A stretch of DNA of 64,000 nt from Amycolatopsis sp. MtRt-6 (GTDB taxonomy: Bacteria > Actinomycetota > Actinomycetes > Mycobacteriales > Pseudonocardiaceae): positions 177,093 to 241,092 of the forward strand of contig NZ_JADWPD010000009.1 in assembly GCF_017308975.1 (NCBI RefSeq). Direction: 5' to 3'. How positions within the stretch are numbered: the stretch's first letter is position 1; each line of letters starts with the position of its first letter. Position numbers and translations under genes: made by a program. Below the pieces are notes generated by a model that was given only the letters and a program-made list of their open reading frames with translations, ran no database searches and had not been told where the DNA came from. Of this stretch, positions 51,810 to 60,467 are shown piece after piece.

Positions 51810-52871
51810 ATGACCGCACATGAGCAGCTCGTAGCCCGCCGGGGCCGTCGTTCCGGCATCACCACGATGGTCGCGATCCACTCGACCGCGCTCGGCCCCG
51901 CCGTCGGCGGCTGCCGCTTCAAGCCCTACGCCACGCTCGACGAAGCCGTCGGCGACGTCCTGCGCCTGTCGGCCGCCATGACGGCGAAGTGCGCCGTCGC
52001 CGGGCTGGCCTTCGGCGGCGGCAAGAGCGTCATCGCGCCCGAGCCCGGCCGCGTCCTTTCGCCCGAAGAGCGCCGGGCCGTCCTGCTCGACCACGCCGAC
52101 CTGATCGCCGAGTTCGGCGGCCGCTACCAGGCCGGCCCGGACGTGGGCACCGGCCCGGCCGACATGCTGGTGCTCCGCGAAGCCTCGCCGTACGCGTTCT
52201 GCGCGCCCGAGTCCGCGGGCGGAACCGGTTCCTCCAGCGGCCCGACCGCCGTCGGGGTGCTGGCCGCGCTCCGGGCGGCGGCCGGCTCGGCGGACATGAT
52301 CGGCCGCCGGGTGGTGATCAGCGGCTACGGCTCGGTGGGCGTCCACCTCGCGGCGAGCCTCCGGGCCGCGGGCGCCGACGTCGTCGTCTCGGACATCGAC
52401 CCGGCCAAGCGGGCCGGCGCCGAACAGCAGGGCCTGACCTGGGTGGAGCCGGAGAAGGCGCTCACCCTCACCGCCGACGTGGTGGTCCCGGCGGCGGTCG
52501 GCGGGGTGCTGAGCCCCGAGAGCGTGGCCCGGCTCGACACGCCGCTCGTCGTCGGCCCCGCCAACAACCAGCTCACCGACGACGCCGTCGCCGACGACCT
52601 CGCCGCGCGCGGCATCCTGTGGATCCCGGACTACGTGGCCAGTGCGGGTGGGATCCTGTACACACTTTCGCGCGAAGCCGAGGGCTTGGACCACGACGCC
52701 GCGCTCGCCCGGGTCGAGACGATCGAGGACACCGTGCGCACCCTCCTCGAAGCCGCGAAGGCCAACGCGACCACCCCGCTCCACGAGGCAGCCGCGCTGG
52801 CCGGACGAAGGCTCACTTCTGGTGCGGAGCCACGTACTCCTTCGCTTCCGGAGCTTCGAACAACGGCTTGA
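51810..52871 (+). CDS. Valine/leucine-type amino-acid dehydrogenase
   Basis: 353 aa of the Glu/Leu/Phe/Val dehydrogenase family. N-terminal domain with GPAVGGCRFKPY and AMTAKCAVAGLAFGGGKSVI (catalytic Lys, about residue 70); NAD domain with VVISGYGSVGVHLAASL (about 172-188) and NNQLTDD. It deaminates branched-chain amino acids to 2-oxo acids, a route to polyketide precursors in actinomycetes. Its last 59 bp overlap the convergent substrate-binding gene; homologues end near LAGRRL, so the last 15-20 residues may be a non-conserved tail. Confidence 0.9.
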   Translation: MTAHEQLVARRGRRSGITTMVAIHSTALGPAVGGCRFKPYATLDEAVGDVLRLSAAMTAKCAVAGLAFGGGKSVIAPEPGRVLSPEERRAVLLDHADLIAEFGGRYQAGPDVGTGPADMLVLREASPYAFCAPESAGGTGSSSGPTAVGVLAALRAAAGSADMIGRRVVISGYGSVGVHLAASLRAAGADVVVSDIDPAKRAGAEQQGLTWVEPEKALTLTADVVVPAAVGGVLSPESVARLDTPLVVGPANNQLTDDAVADDLAARGILWIPDYVASAGGILYTLSREAEGLDHDAALARVETIEDTVRTLLEAAKANATTPLHEAAALAGRRLTSGAEPRTPSLPELRTTA

Positions 52872-54063
52872 CGTACTTGACGCCGCCCTCGGCGGAGGCG
52901 TCCGGGGTGGCCGCGTACACCTGGCGCGTCGCCGGCGTTCCCGGCTTCGAGAAGTCGAGCGCCGCGACCAGGTCGTCCGTGTCCGCCGACGTCGTCTGCT
53001 TCAGCGCCGCCGCGATGCCGTCGCGGGTGAGGTCCTTGTTGTCGCACGCCTTCTTCAGGACCGCGCCCCACACCTCGCCGACCGCGTAGCCGTACGGGAC
53101 GCCGCCGTTGGGGGTTTCCTTGTACGTGGCCTTGTACTTCGCCGCCACGTCCTTCGCCTTCGGGATGTCCGCGGAGAACGGCACGCTGCTGGCGACGATC
53201 GTCAGCTTGTCGAGCGCCGCGGCGGCCGGGCTCTTCAGCAGCGCCGGGTCGAACGTCGGGTTGTTGCCCAGCACCGGCACGTTCAGCCCGAGTGCCTTGT
53301 TCGCCCCGACCGTCGAGCCGGTCTGCGTCGGCGTGGTCGTCAGCACGATCGCCTTGACGCCGTCGCCCTTCAGCCCGGTGACGATGTTGGTCAGGTCGCT
53401 GTCGGTCGAGGTGATCTTCACTTCCTTGAGCGTCAGGCTGTGCTTCTTGGCGTAGAACTGCGAGCCGCGCAGGCCGTTCTTGCCGTACTCGCCGTCGATG
53501 TAGATGTGCCCGATCGTGTCGCCGTCCTTGAGCTGTCCCTGCTCCTGCAGGTACGACAGGCCGTCGATGATCTCCAGGTCGTAGGTCGTGCCGACGATCA
53601 TCACGTACGGGTTGTCGAGCAGCTCGGACGACCACGACGCCGGCGCGGCGGTCGTCTTGTCCGTCGCCAGGTTCTGCTTCAGCGCGGCCACCACCGGCGA
53701 GCCGAGCAGCTGCACGAACCCGAGCACCTTCGGCTCGATCTGCGGGTACAGCGTCTTCGCCGTGTCGGCCTTGTAGCCGTGGTCGACCTGCTCGAGCTTC
53801 ACCTGCCGCCCGCACACGCCGCCGGCGGCGTTGAAGTCCTTGGCCCACAGCTCGTTGCCCTGCGTGATGCCGAGGCCGAGGTTCTTGAACACGCCGGACT
53901 TGTCGGTCATCACCCCGAGCGTCACCTCGGTCGCCGTCACCCCCTTGCCGGTCTTGACGCCGGAGCTGTCCGAACCCGACGAGCCCGAGTCGTTCGCTTT
54001 CGTGCTGCACGCCGAGAGCGCGAGGACGGCCACCAGCGCCGCCGCCAGGTGTGTGCGTTTCAT
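52813..54063 (-). CDS. Branched-chain amino-acid-type ABC transporter substrate-binding lipoprotein (LivK-like)
   Basis: 416 aa. Lipoprotein signal with lipobox LSAC and lipidated C19, a Ser/Gly linker, and a two-lobe periplasmic-binding fold (VTLGVMTDKSGVFKNLG at the start; GHIYIDGEYGKNG and VLGNNPTFDPALL further on). Last gene of livF-G-H-M-K, joined to the permease by ATGA. Substrate could be branched-chain amino acids, other amino acids or amides; the neighbouring dehydrogenase and Lrp favour branched-chain amino acids. Confidence 0.9.
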   Translation of the reverse strand: MKRTHLAAALVAVLALSACSTKANDSGSSGSDSSGVKTGKGVTATEVTLGVMTDKSGVFKNLGLGITQGNELWAKDFNAAGGVCGRQVKLEQVDHGYKADTAKTLYPQIEPKVLGFVQLLGSPVVAALKQNLATDKTTAAPASWSSELLDNPYVMIVGTTYDLEIIDGLSYLQEQGQLKDGDTIGHIYIDGEYGKNGLRGSQFYAKKHSLTLKEVKITSTDSDLTNIVTGLKGDGVKAIVLTTTPTQTGSTVGANKALGLNVPVLGNNPTFDPALLKSPAAAALDKLTIVASSVPFSADIPKAKDVAAKYKATYKETPNGGVPYGYAVGEVWGAVLKKACDNKDLTRDGIAAALKQTTSADTDDLVAALDFSKPGTPATRQVYAATPDASAEGGVKYVKPLFEAPEAKEYVAPHQK

Positions 54064-55217
54064 GATTCCTCCGGGGGTTGACGGCGAGCACGGGTGAGCC
54101 GGCGGCCGATCGCGGCGAGCCCGCCCGGTTCGAACAGCACGACGAGGATGATCGCGGCGCCGTAGACGAACGAGCTGACCAGGATCGGGGTCAGCGCGCC
54201 GTCGCCGGTGCCGGTGAACCAGCCCAGGTCGGCCGAGTACAGGGCGAGGACCTGCGGCAGCCCGTTGACGATCAGCGCGCCGACCAGCGCTCCCGGGACC
54301 GAGCCGAGGCCGCCGATGATGACCATCGCCAGGTAGGCGATCGACACGTTGATGCCGTAGGTGCCGAATTCGCTCTCGTCCGGCTTGAGGATGTCGAACC
54401 ACAGCACGGTCATCGCGCCGGCGAGGCCGCCGTAGGCCGACGAGACGGCGAACGCGCCCGCCTTGGCACGCAGCACGCTGACGCCCATCACCGCGGCCGC
54501 GGCCTCGTTGTCGCGCACCGCCCGCCACGACCGCCCGACCCGGCCGCGGACCGCGCCGCGGGCGATGACGAAGGCGAGCACGGTGAGCAGCAGGAACAGG
54601 TACCACATGCGTTCGGCCTGCTGGATCGGCACGCCGAGGACGGTGATCTCCGGACCGCCGCCCGCGAACGGGAAACCGAACAGTGAGAACGACGCCGGGG
54701 TGCGCCCGGTCGACGTCCCGCCGGTGAGCTCCTCGGCGGACTGTCCGAAGTAGAGGCCCAGAAACACCAGCGCCAGCGACGCGACGCCGAGGTAGATCCC
54801 GCGCAGCCGTCCGGCGACCGGCGCGAAGGCCAGCCCTAGCAAAGCGGCAACGGCCACCGCGCCCAGCAGCGAGAGGGCCGGGTCGAGGCCGAAGCCGATG
54901 ACGCGCTCGTCGCCGGTCGGTCCGGACAGGACGGTGTAGGCGGTGCCGCCGGCGAGCAGGAAGAACGCGTGGGCCAGGGACAGCTGCCCGGCCTGCCCGA
55001 CCACCAGGGTCAGCCCGATCGCGCCGACCGCGCCGATCATCATGTACTGCCCGGCCTTGAGCCAGGCGGTGTCGATGTAGAGCGGCAGGGCGAGGAGCAC
55101 CACGAGCAGCGCCAGCCACGCGGCCTTGCGCACCAGGCTCGCCGGGGTGCGGCGTGGGCGCGCCGGCTCGGCCGCCGCGGGCTGGGTGTCCACTTCGGAC
55201 ACGGCTTGGTCAGACAC
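54060..55217 (-). CDS. ABC transporter permease LivM-like
   Basis: 385 aa with a hydrophilic N-terminal extension of about 30 residues, then 8-10 helices. GQAGQLSLAHAFFLLAGGTAYT (about 72-93) and the EAA-like loop WRAVRDNEAAAAVMGV (about 230-245) followed by GLAGAMTVLW are LivM hallmarks. GTG start overlaps livH by 8 bp. Confidence 0.93.
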   Translation of the reverse strand: MSDQAVSEVDTQPAAAEPARPRRTPASLVRKAAWLALLVVLLALPLYIDTAWLKAGQYMMIGAVGAIGLTLVVGQAGQLSLAHAFFLLAGGTAYTVLSGPTGDERVIGFGLDPALSLLGAVAVAALLGLAFAPVAGRLRGIYLGVASLALVFLGLYFGQSAEELTGGTSTGRTPASFSLFGFPFAGGGPEITVLGVPIQQAERMWYLFLLLTVLAFVIARGAVRGRVGRSWRAVRDNEAAAAVMGVSVLRAKAGAFAVSSAYGGLAGAMTVLWFDILKPDESEFGTYGINVSIAYLAMVIIGGLGSVPGALVGALIVNGLPQVLALYSADLGWFTGTGDGALTPILVSSFVYGAAIILVVLFEPGGLAAIGRRLTRARRQPPEES

Positions 55218-56088
55218 GTGTTCGCTCCCTCGTGCCGAACAGCCCCGAGGGCCGCACCACCAGGACCACCAGCATCACCAGGAACACCGCGCTCTTGGAG
55301 AAGTCGAACGAGACGTACTGCGCCGACAGTGCTTCGGCGATCCCGACGACCAGCCCGCCGACCACCGCGCCCGCCGTCGAGTCGAGCCCGCCGAGGATCG
55401 CCGCGGGGAACGCGGCCAGCGCGATCGAGTGCGTTCCGCGCGACAGCCCGGCGCCGGAGAAGTCCTGCGTCGCGATGAAGAGGACGGCCACCCCGGCCAG
55501 CATCCCGGCGACCACCCACGCGGTCGCGGTGACGCGAGAGCTGCGGATGCCCATCAGCGCGGCGGCTTCGCGGTTCTCCGCCTGGGCCCGCATGGCCACG
55601 CCCCAGTTCGAGTACTTGAAGGCCAGCCAGAAGGCCGTGATCAGCACCGCGGCCACCACGAGCGCGACCAGCTGCGTGCGGAACAGCGTGATCCCGCCGA
55701 GCTGGAACGGCTTGGCGTCCCACGCGTCGCCGAGGAAGGGCAGCGTGACGCCGAGGCGGCGGACGATCTCCTCGGTGATGATGACGTCGACGCCGATGGT
55801 GAGCAGGGCCAGGCTGTTGGCGTCGGCGTGCCGGGAGCGCGACAGCAGCAGCCGTTCCAGCAGCAGCCCCAGCAAGCCGGCCGAGACGATCCCGACGAGC
55901 GACGCGCCCGCCCAGCCCAGCGCGTCCTTCGTCACCACGACGAGGTAGCCGCCGAAGAGCACGAGCGAGCCGTGCGCGAAGTTGACCACCTCGGTGGCCT
56001 TGAAGATGATCACGAACCCCAGTGCGAGCAGGGCGAACACCGCGCCCTTGCCGAGGCCGTTCACCACGAGCTGCAGGAAAGTGTTCAC
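55210..56088 (-). CDS. ABC transporter permease LivH-like
   Basis: 292 aa, about eight helices. NGLGKGAVFALLALGFVIIFKATEVVNFAHGSLVLFGGY at the N-terminus (in shortened form: LALGF...VVNFAHG) and the EAA-like loop MRAQAENREAAALMGI (about 190-205) mark LivH. The GTG overlaps the livG stop in GTGA. Confidence 0.93.
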   Translation of the reverse strand: MNTFLQLVVNGLGKGAVFALLALGFVIIFKATEVVNFAHGSLVLFGGYLVVVTKDALGWAGASLVGIVSAGLLGLLLERLLLSRSRHADANSLALLTIGVDVIITEEIVRRLGVTLPFLGDAWDAKPFQLGGITLFRTQLVALVVAAVLITAFWLAFKYSNWGVAMRAQAENREAAALMGIRSSRVTATAWVVAGMLAGVAVLFIATQDFSGAGLSRGTHSIALAAFPAAILGGLDSTAGAVVGGLVVGIAEALSAQYVSFDFSKSAVFLVMLVVLVVRPSGLFGTRERTRV

Positions 56089-56854
56089 GCCGCCTCCGTG
56101 CCCAGGTAGGCCTTGATGACGTCCGGATCGGCCTGGACCTGCGCCGGGGTGCCGTCGGCGATGCGCCTGCCGAAGTCGAGCACCGTGACGCGGTCGGCGA
56201 TGCCCATCACCAGGCCCATGTCGTGTTCGACGAGCAGGATCGAGATGCCGAGCTCCGCGCGGATCCCGGTGATCGTGCCGGCCAGCTCGGCGGTCTCGGC
56301 CGCGTTCATCCCGGCGGCGGGCTCGTCGAGCAGGAGCAGCACCGGTTCGACGGCCAGCGCGCGGGCGAGGTCGACGCGCTTGACGATGCCGTAGGGCAGC
56401 GCGCCCACGGGTGCGTCGACGACCGGCCCCAGCCCGAGGAACGCGCAGATCTCGCGGGCCCGCTCGGCGTGCCGTCGTTCGGCGCGGACCGTCCACGGCA
56501 GCCGCAGCCCGACTTCGAGGAACCCGCCGCGGGTGAGCGCGTGCCGGCCGAGCATGACGTTGTCCAGCACGGTCGAGCCGGGGGAGAGGGCGGCGTTCTG
56601 GAACGACCGCCCGACGCCGAGGCCGGCGAGCTTGTGCGGGGCCAGCCCGGTGAGCTCGGTGTCCCCCAGCTGGACGTGGCCCGAGTTCGCCCGGTAGAGA
56701 CCGCTGATCACGTTGAAGCAGCTGGACTTCCCGGCGCCGTTCGGCCCGATCAGCGCGTGCAGCGAGCCGGGGGCGACGGTGAAGCTCACGTCGTCGAGCG
56801 CCCGGATCCCGCCGAACCGCAGCGAGACGTTCTCGACCCGCAGTTCCGGCGGCG

Positions 56855-56858
<4 letters not shown>
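56085..56858 (-). CDS. ABC transporter ATP-binding protein LivG-like
   Basis: 257 aa. Walker A GPNGAGKSS (about residue 37-45), the LivG-type FQNAALSPGSTVLDNVMLG segment, a degenerate signature ALPYGIVKRVDLARAL, and Walker B LLLLDEPAAGMN. ATG 56858 overlaps the livF stop; a GTG three codons upstream is also open. Confidence 0.93.
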
Positions 56859-57664
<806 letters not shown>

Positions 57665-57701
57665 GGACTCACTCCAGGACGCAACAGGCCTCCTTCGCTC
57701 G

Positions 57702-57717
57702 TGTGACGTGAGTCACG
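57702..57717. promoter_or_regulatory. CRP-like binding site upstream of the liv operon
   Basis: TGTGA-N6-TCACG, part of the palindrome GTGAC-GTGA-GTCAC, matches the CRP/GlxR pattern TGTGA-N6-TCACA except the last base. It is centred about 45 nt before the livF GTG, consistent with carbon-status control of amino-acid uptake. Confidence 0.5.
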
Positions 57718-57782
57718 GTCGGTGGCGGTCATCCTGCGTTCGGCGGGAGTGATCCGATACCCCCACCTGGAGACCTCGCAGG

Positions 57783-58601
57783 CTACGAAACGGACACGGC
57801 GGACTCCCGCAGCGCCGCGAAGACCTCCGGTGCGGTCGTGTGCTCGCCGAGGCGGACGGGCTTGCGGTCGCCGTGGAAGTCGCTGGAGCCGGTCGCGAGC
57901 AACCCCAGGTCCGCGGCCACTTCGCGGAGGCGCTCGCGGACCTCCGGTGGCTGCTCCGGGTGGTCCGCTTCGAGCCCGGCGAGCCCGGCTGAAGCGAGTG
58001 CCGCCAGCTGCGTGTCCGACACCGAAGCGCGCCGCTTCACCGAGCGCGGATGAGCCAGCACCGCGACACCCCCGGCCGCGCGGACCAGCGCGACCGCGTC
58101 CACAGTGGACAAGACGTGCTTGGGCACGTCGGCGCGGCCGCCGTCGGCGATCCAGTCGGCCGTGAACGCGTCGGTGATGCCCACCGCGGCCAGTGCCGCG
58201 GCGATGTGGGGACGGCCCAGTGGCGCACCCGCGGCGATCGCCTCGACCTGCGCGAGGGTGATCGGCGCGCCGAGTTCCCGGCAGCGCTCGACCATCCGGA
58301 CCCCGCGGCGAACCCGGTCGGTGCGGATCAGCTCCAGCTCGGCCGACAGCGGCTCGGACCGCGGGTCGACGAAGAGGCCGAGCAGGTGCACCTCCGCGTC
58401 GTCGAGCCGGCAGGAGATCTCGACACCGGGCACGATTTCGACGTCGGAAGCGGTGGCGGTGGCGGCGGCCAGGCCCGCGAAGGTGTCGTGGTCGGTGAGG
58501 GCGAGCACCGTGAGCCCGGCTTCGGCGGCCAGCCGCGGCAGCGAAGCGGGCGGTGTCGTGCCGTCGGAGGCCGTGCTGTGCGTGTGCAGGTCGATCGTCA
58601 C
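57783..58601 (-). CDS. PHP-domain phosphoesterase
   Basis: 272 aa. Metal-binding motifs of the PHP fold: DLHTHSTASDGT at the N-terminus, LTDHDTF (about 36-42), E61 region GVEISC, VLAHPRS (about 185-191) and GSSDFHGD (about 236-243). Such proteins hydrolyse phosphate esters (nucleoside 3',5'-bisphosphates or RNA ends). The GTG start lies 13 nt after the response-regulator stop, so it may be the third gene of that operon. Confidence 0.92.
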   Translation of the reverse strand: MTIDLHTHSTASDGTTPPASLPRLAAEAGLTVLALTDHDTFAGLAAATATASDVEIVPGVEISCRLDDAEVHLLGLFVDPRSEPLSAELELIRTDRVRRGVRMVERCRELGAPITLAQVEAIAAGAPLGRPHIAAALAAVGITDAFTADWIADGGRADVPKHVLSTVDAVALVRAAGGVAVLAHPRSVKRRASVSDTQLAALASAGLAGLEADHPEQPPEVRERLREVAADLGLLATGSSDFHGDRKPVRLGEHTTAPEVFAALRESAVSVS

Positions 58602-58614
58602 CCGGCCGAGGATG

Positions 58615-59247
58615 TCACAACAGCCCGGCTTCGCTGGCCTTCCCGATCGCCTCGACGCGGTTGCGCGCGCCCAGCTTGTGCAGCGCCGACTGCAGGTACG
58701 TCTTCACCGTGTTCCGGGCCAGGCCGGTCGACTCCGCGATCTCCGGGTTCGTCTGGCCCTGGGCGGCGAGCCGCAGGACCTCGTACTCGCGGCGGGTCAG
58801 GCCGCTGCGGGCCAGGGCGTCCGAGCGTTGCCCGGCGTCGGGGAGGATCCGCGGGTCGACCACGCGCTCGCCGCGCAGCACCCGGCGCAGCTCGGTCACC
58901 AGCTGCGCGCCCGCGGCGTCCTTGAGCAGGCAGCCGTGCGCACCCGACTCCAGCGCGGCCAGCACGCCCTGGTGGTCGCCGTGCGCGGTGAAGACCACGA
59001 TCTTGCCCTCGGGGTGCACCCGGCGCAGCTCGGTGACGACCTCCGGCGCGAGCATGTCCGGCAGCCGGAGGTCGAGCAGGATCAGGTCCGGGGTCAGCGA
59101 CGCCACCCGCTCGATCGCCAGCCGCCCGGACTCCGCCGAGCCGACCACGTTCAGGCACGGGTCCGAGCGCAGGAGCAGCGTCACGCCGTCGCGGACCACC
59201 GGGTGGTCGTCGACGACGAACACGCTCGCCGGCTTCGTGGGAGTCAC
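58615..59247 (-). CDS. NarL/LuxR-family response regulator
   Basis: 210 aa. Receiver domain with D13/D14, phospho-acceptor D59 (LILLDLRLP), T87 and K109; C-terminal LuxR HTH (about 145-208) with TRREYEVLRLAAQGQTNPEIAE and NTVKTYLQSALHKLGARNRVEA. Its GTG overlaps the kinase stop in GTGA, so the pair works together. Confidence 0.94.
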   Translation of the reverse strand: MTPTKPASVFVVDDHPVVRDGVTLLLRSDPCLNVVGSAESGRLAIERVASLTPDLILLDLRLPDMLAPEVVTELRRVHPEGKIVVFTAHGDHQGVLAALESGAHGCLLKDAAGAQLVTELRRVLRGERVVDPRILPDAGQRSDALARSGLTRREYEVLRLAAQGQTNPEIAESTGLARNTVKTYLQSALHKLGARNRVEAIGKASEAGLL

Positions 59248-60383
59248 CGTCGCACCAGCGGCACCCAGGCACGCAGGGTGCAGCCGTCGTCGTCGTCGCG
59301 GACGAGACTCACCCGGCCGCCGAGCCGCGCGGCCCGCCCGGTGAGCGTCCGCAGGCCCATGCCGGTGCCGGGAGCGGCGCCGGTGCCCGTGCCGTCGTCC
59401 GCGACGACCACCTGGACGCCGTCGTCGCTGGGCAGCAGGCTGACGATCACCGAAGACGCCCGCGCGTGCTTCTCGACGTTGAGCAGCCCTTCGCGGACCG
59501 CCGCCACCAGGAGCGCGGTGCGTTCGGCGTCCAGCGGCGGCACCGCCGCGAGCTGCACGAACCGCGCCGGGACGCCGCAGCGCGCCTGGAACGAGCGGCA
59601 GTGCTCGGCCAGCTCGACCGGCAGCGCCCGCTCCGGGCTGGACTCCGACAGCGCCAGCAGCGACTCCCGCAGCGCGCCCGCGGCCGCCGAGACGTCGCCT
59701 TCGAGCCGCCGCAGCCGCGCCTCCAGACCCGGGAGCTCGCGCAGCTCCTCGTGCAGGTCACGCACCTGGACGCCGATGGAGAACAGCAGCGCGCCGACGG
59801 AGTCGTGCAGCGCGCTCTGCATGCGCAGCCGCTCGCCGGCCACCGCGGCCGTGCGGTCGGTCTCGGCCACCTTCGCCAGGTGCAACGCCGTCCCGGCCTC
59901 GCGCGCGACCTCCTCCATCCGCCGGACGGCGTCGTCGCCGAAGTCGGCCGGCTCGCGCATGGCGGCGTAGGCGATGGCGACGGTCTCGCCGCGCGCGACG
60001 ATCGGGACGGCGAGCATCGCGGCCAGGCCCTCGCCGCGCACCTGGGCGTCGAACTGGTGGGTGATCGCCGGCGAGCTGACGTAGTCGGTGACCTTCACGG
60101 GCCGGCCCAGCGCCAGCACCCGGCCGCCGATGCCCTGGCCGACGGGCACTTCGAGGTCCTGGAGCGCGTCGGTGCGGTTGCCGGACATCCAGCGGATCAC
60201 GGCCAGTCCCGGCTCGGTGAGCTCGCCGACGAACCCGGCCTTCGCCCCGACCGTCTCCCGGATCAGGCGCGCGGTCCCGTGCAGCGCGGCGACCCGGTCG
60301 AGCGTGCCGAGCAGCTTCTCGCGCTCGCGCAGCAGCTCGCCCAGCACCACGCTGTACTCGGCAACGTGCTCCTTTGCCGTCAC
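59244..60383 (-). CDS. GAF-domain sensor histidine kinase (NarL-type, HisKA_3)
   Basis: 379 aa with no membrane helix, so a cytoplasmic sensor. An N-terminal GAF domain (about 28-172, with GVGQG-like VGQGIGGRVL and LAVPIVARGETVAIAY) precedes the HisKA_3 dimerisation helix with phospho-His H193 (ALHDSVGALL) and the HATPase domain (about 280-375, EGLLNVEKHARAS, DDGTGTG). The GAF ligand is unknown (redox or a small molecule are typical). Coupled to the response regulator downstream and divergent from the FAD/Fe-S oxidase. Confidence 0.93.
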   Translation of the reverse strand: MTAKEHVAEYSVVLGELLREREKLLGTLDRVAALHGTARLIRETVGAKAGFVGELTEPGLAVIRWMSGNRTDALQDLEVPVGQGIGGRVLALGRPVKVTDYVSSPAITHQFDAQVRGEGLAAMLAVPIVARGETVAIAYAAMREPADFGDDAVRRMEEVAREAGTALHLAKVAETDRTAAVAGERLRMQSALHDSVGALLFSIGVQVRDLHEELRELPGLEARLRRLEGDVSAAAGALRESLLALSESSPERALPVELAEHCRSFQARCGVPARFVQLAAVPPLDAERTALLVAAVREGLLNVEKHARASSVIVSLLPSDDGVQVVVADDGTGTGAAPGTGMGLRTLTGRAARLGGRVSLVRDDDDGCTLRAWVPLVRR

Positions 60384-60467
60384 TCGATCACGATGGCACA
60401 CGGAGTGTGGTTCCGGACATACCCGGCTGGAGAGGTACGACGGCGCCCGGGCGGCTTGAATGGACGG

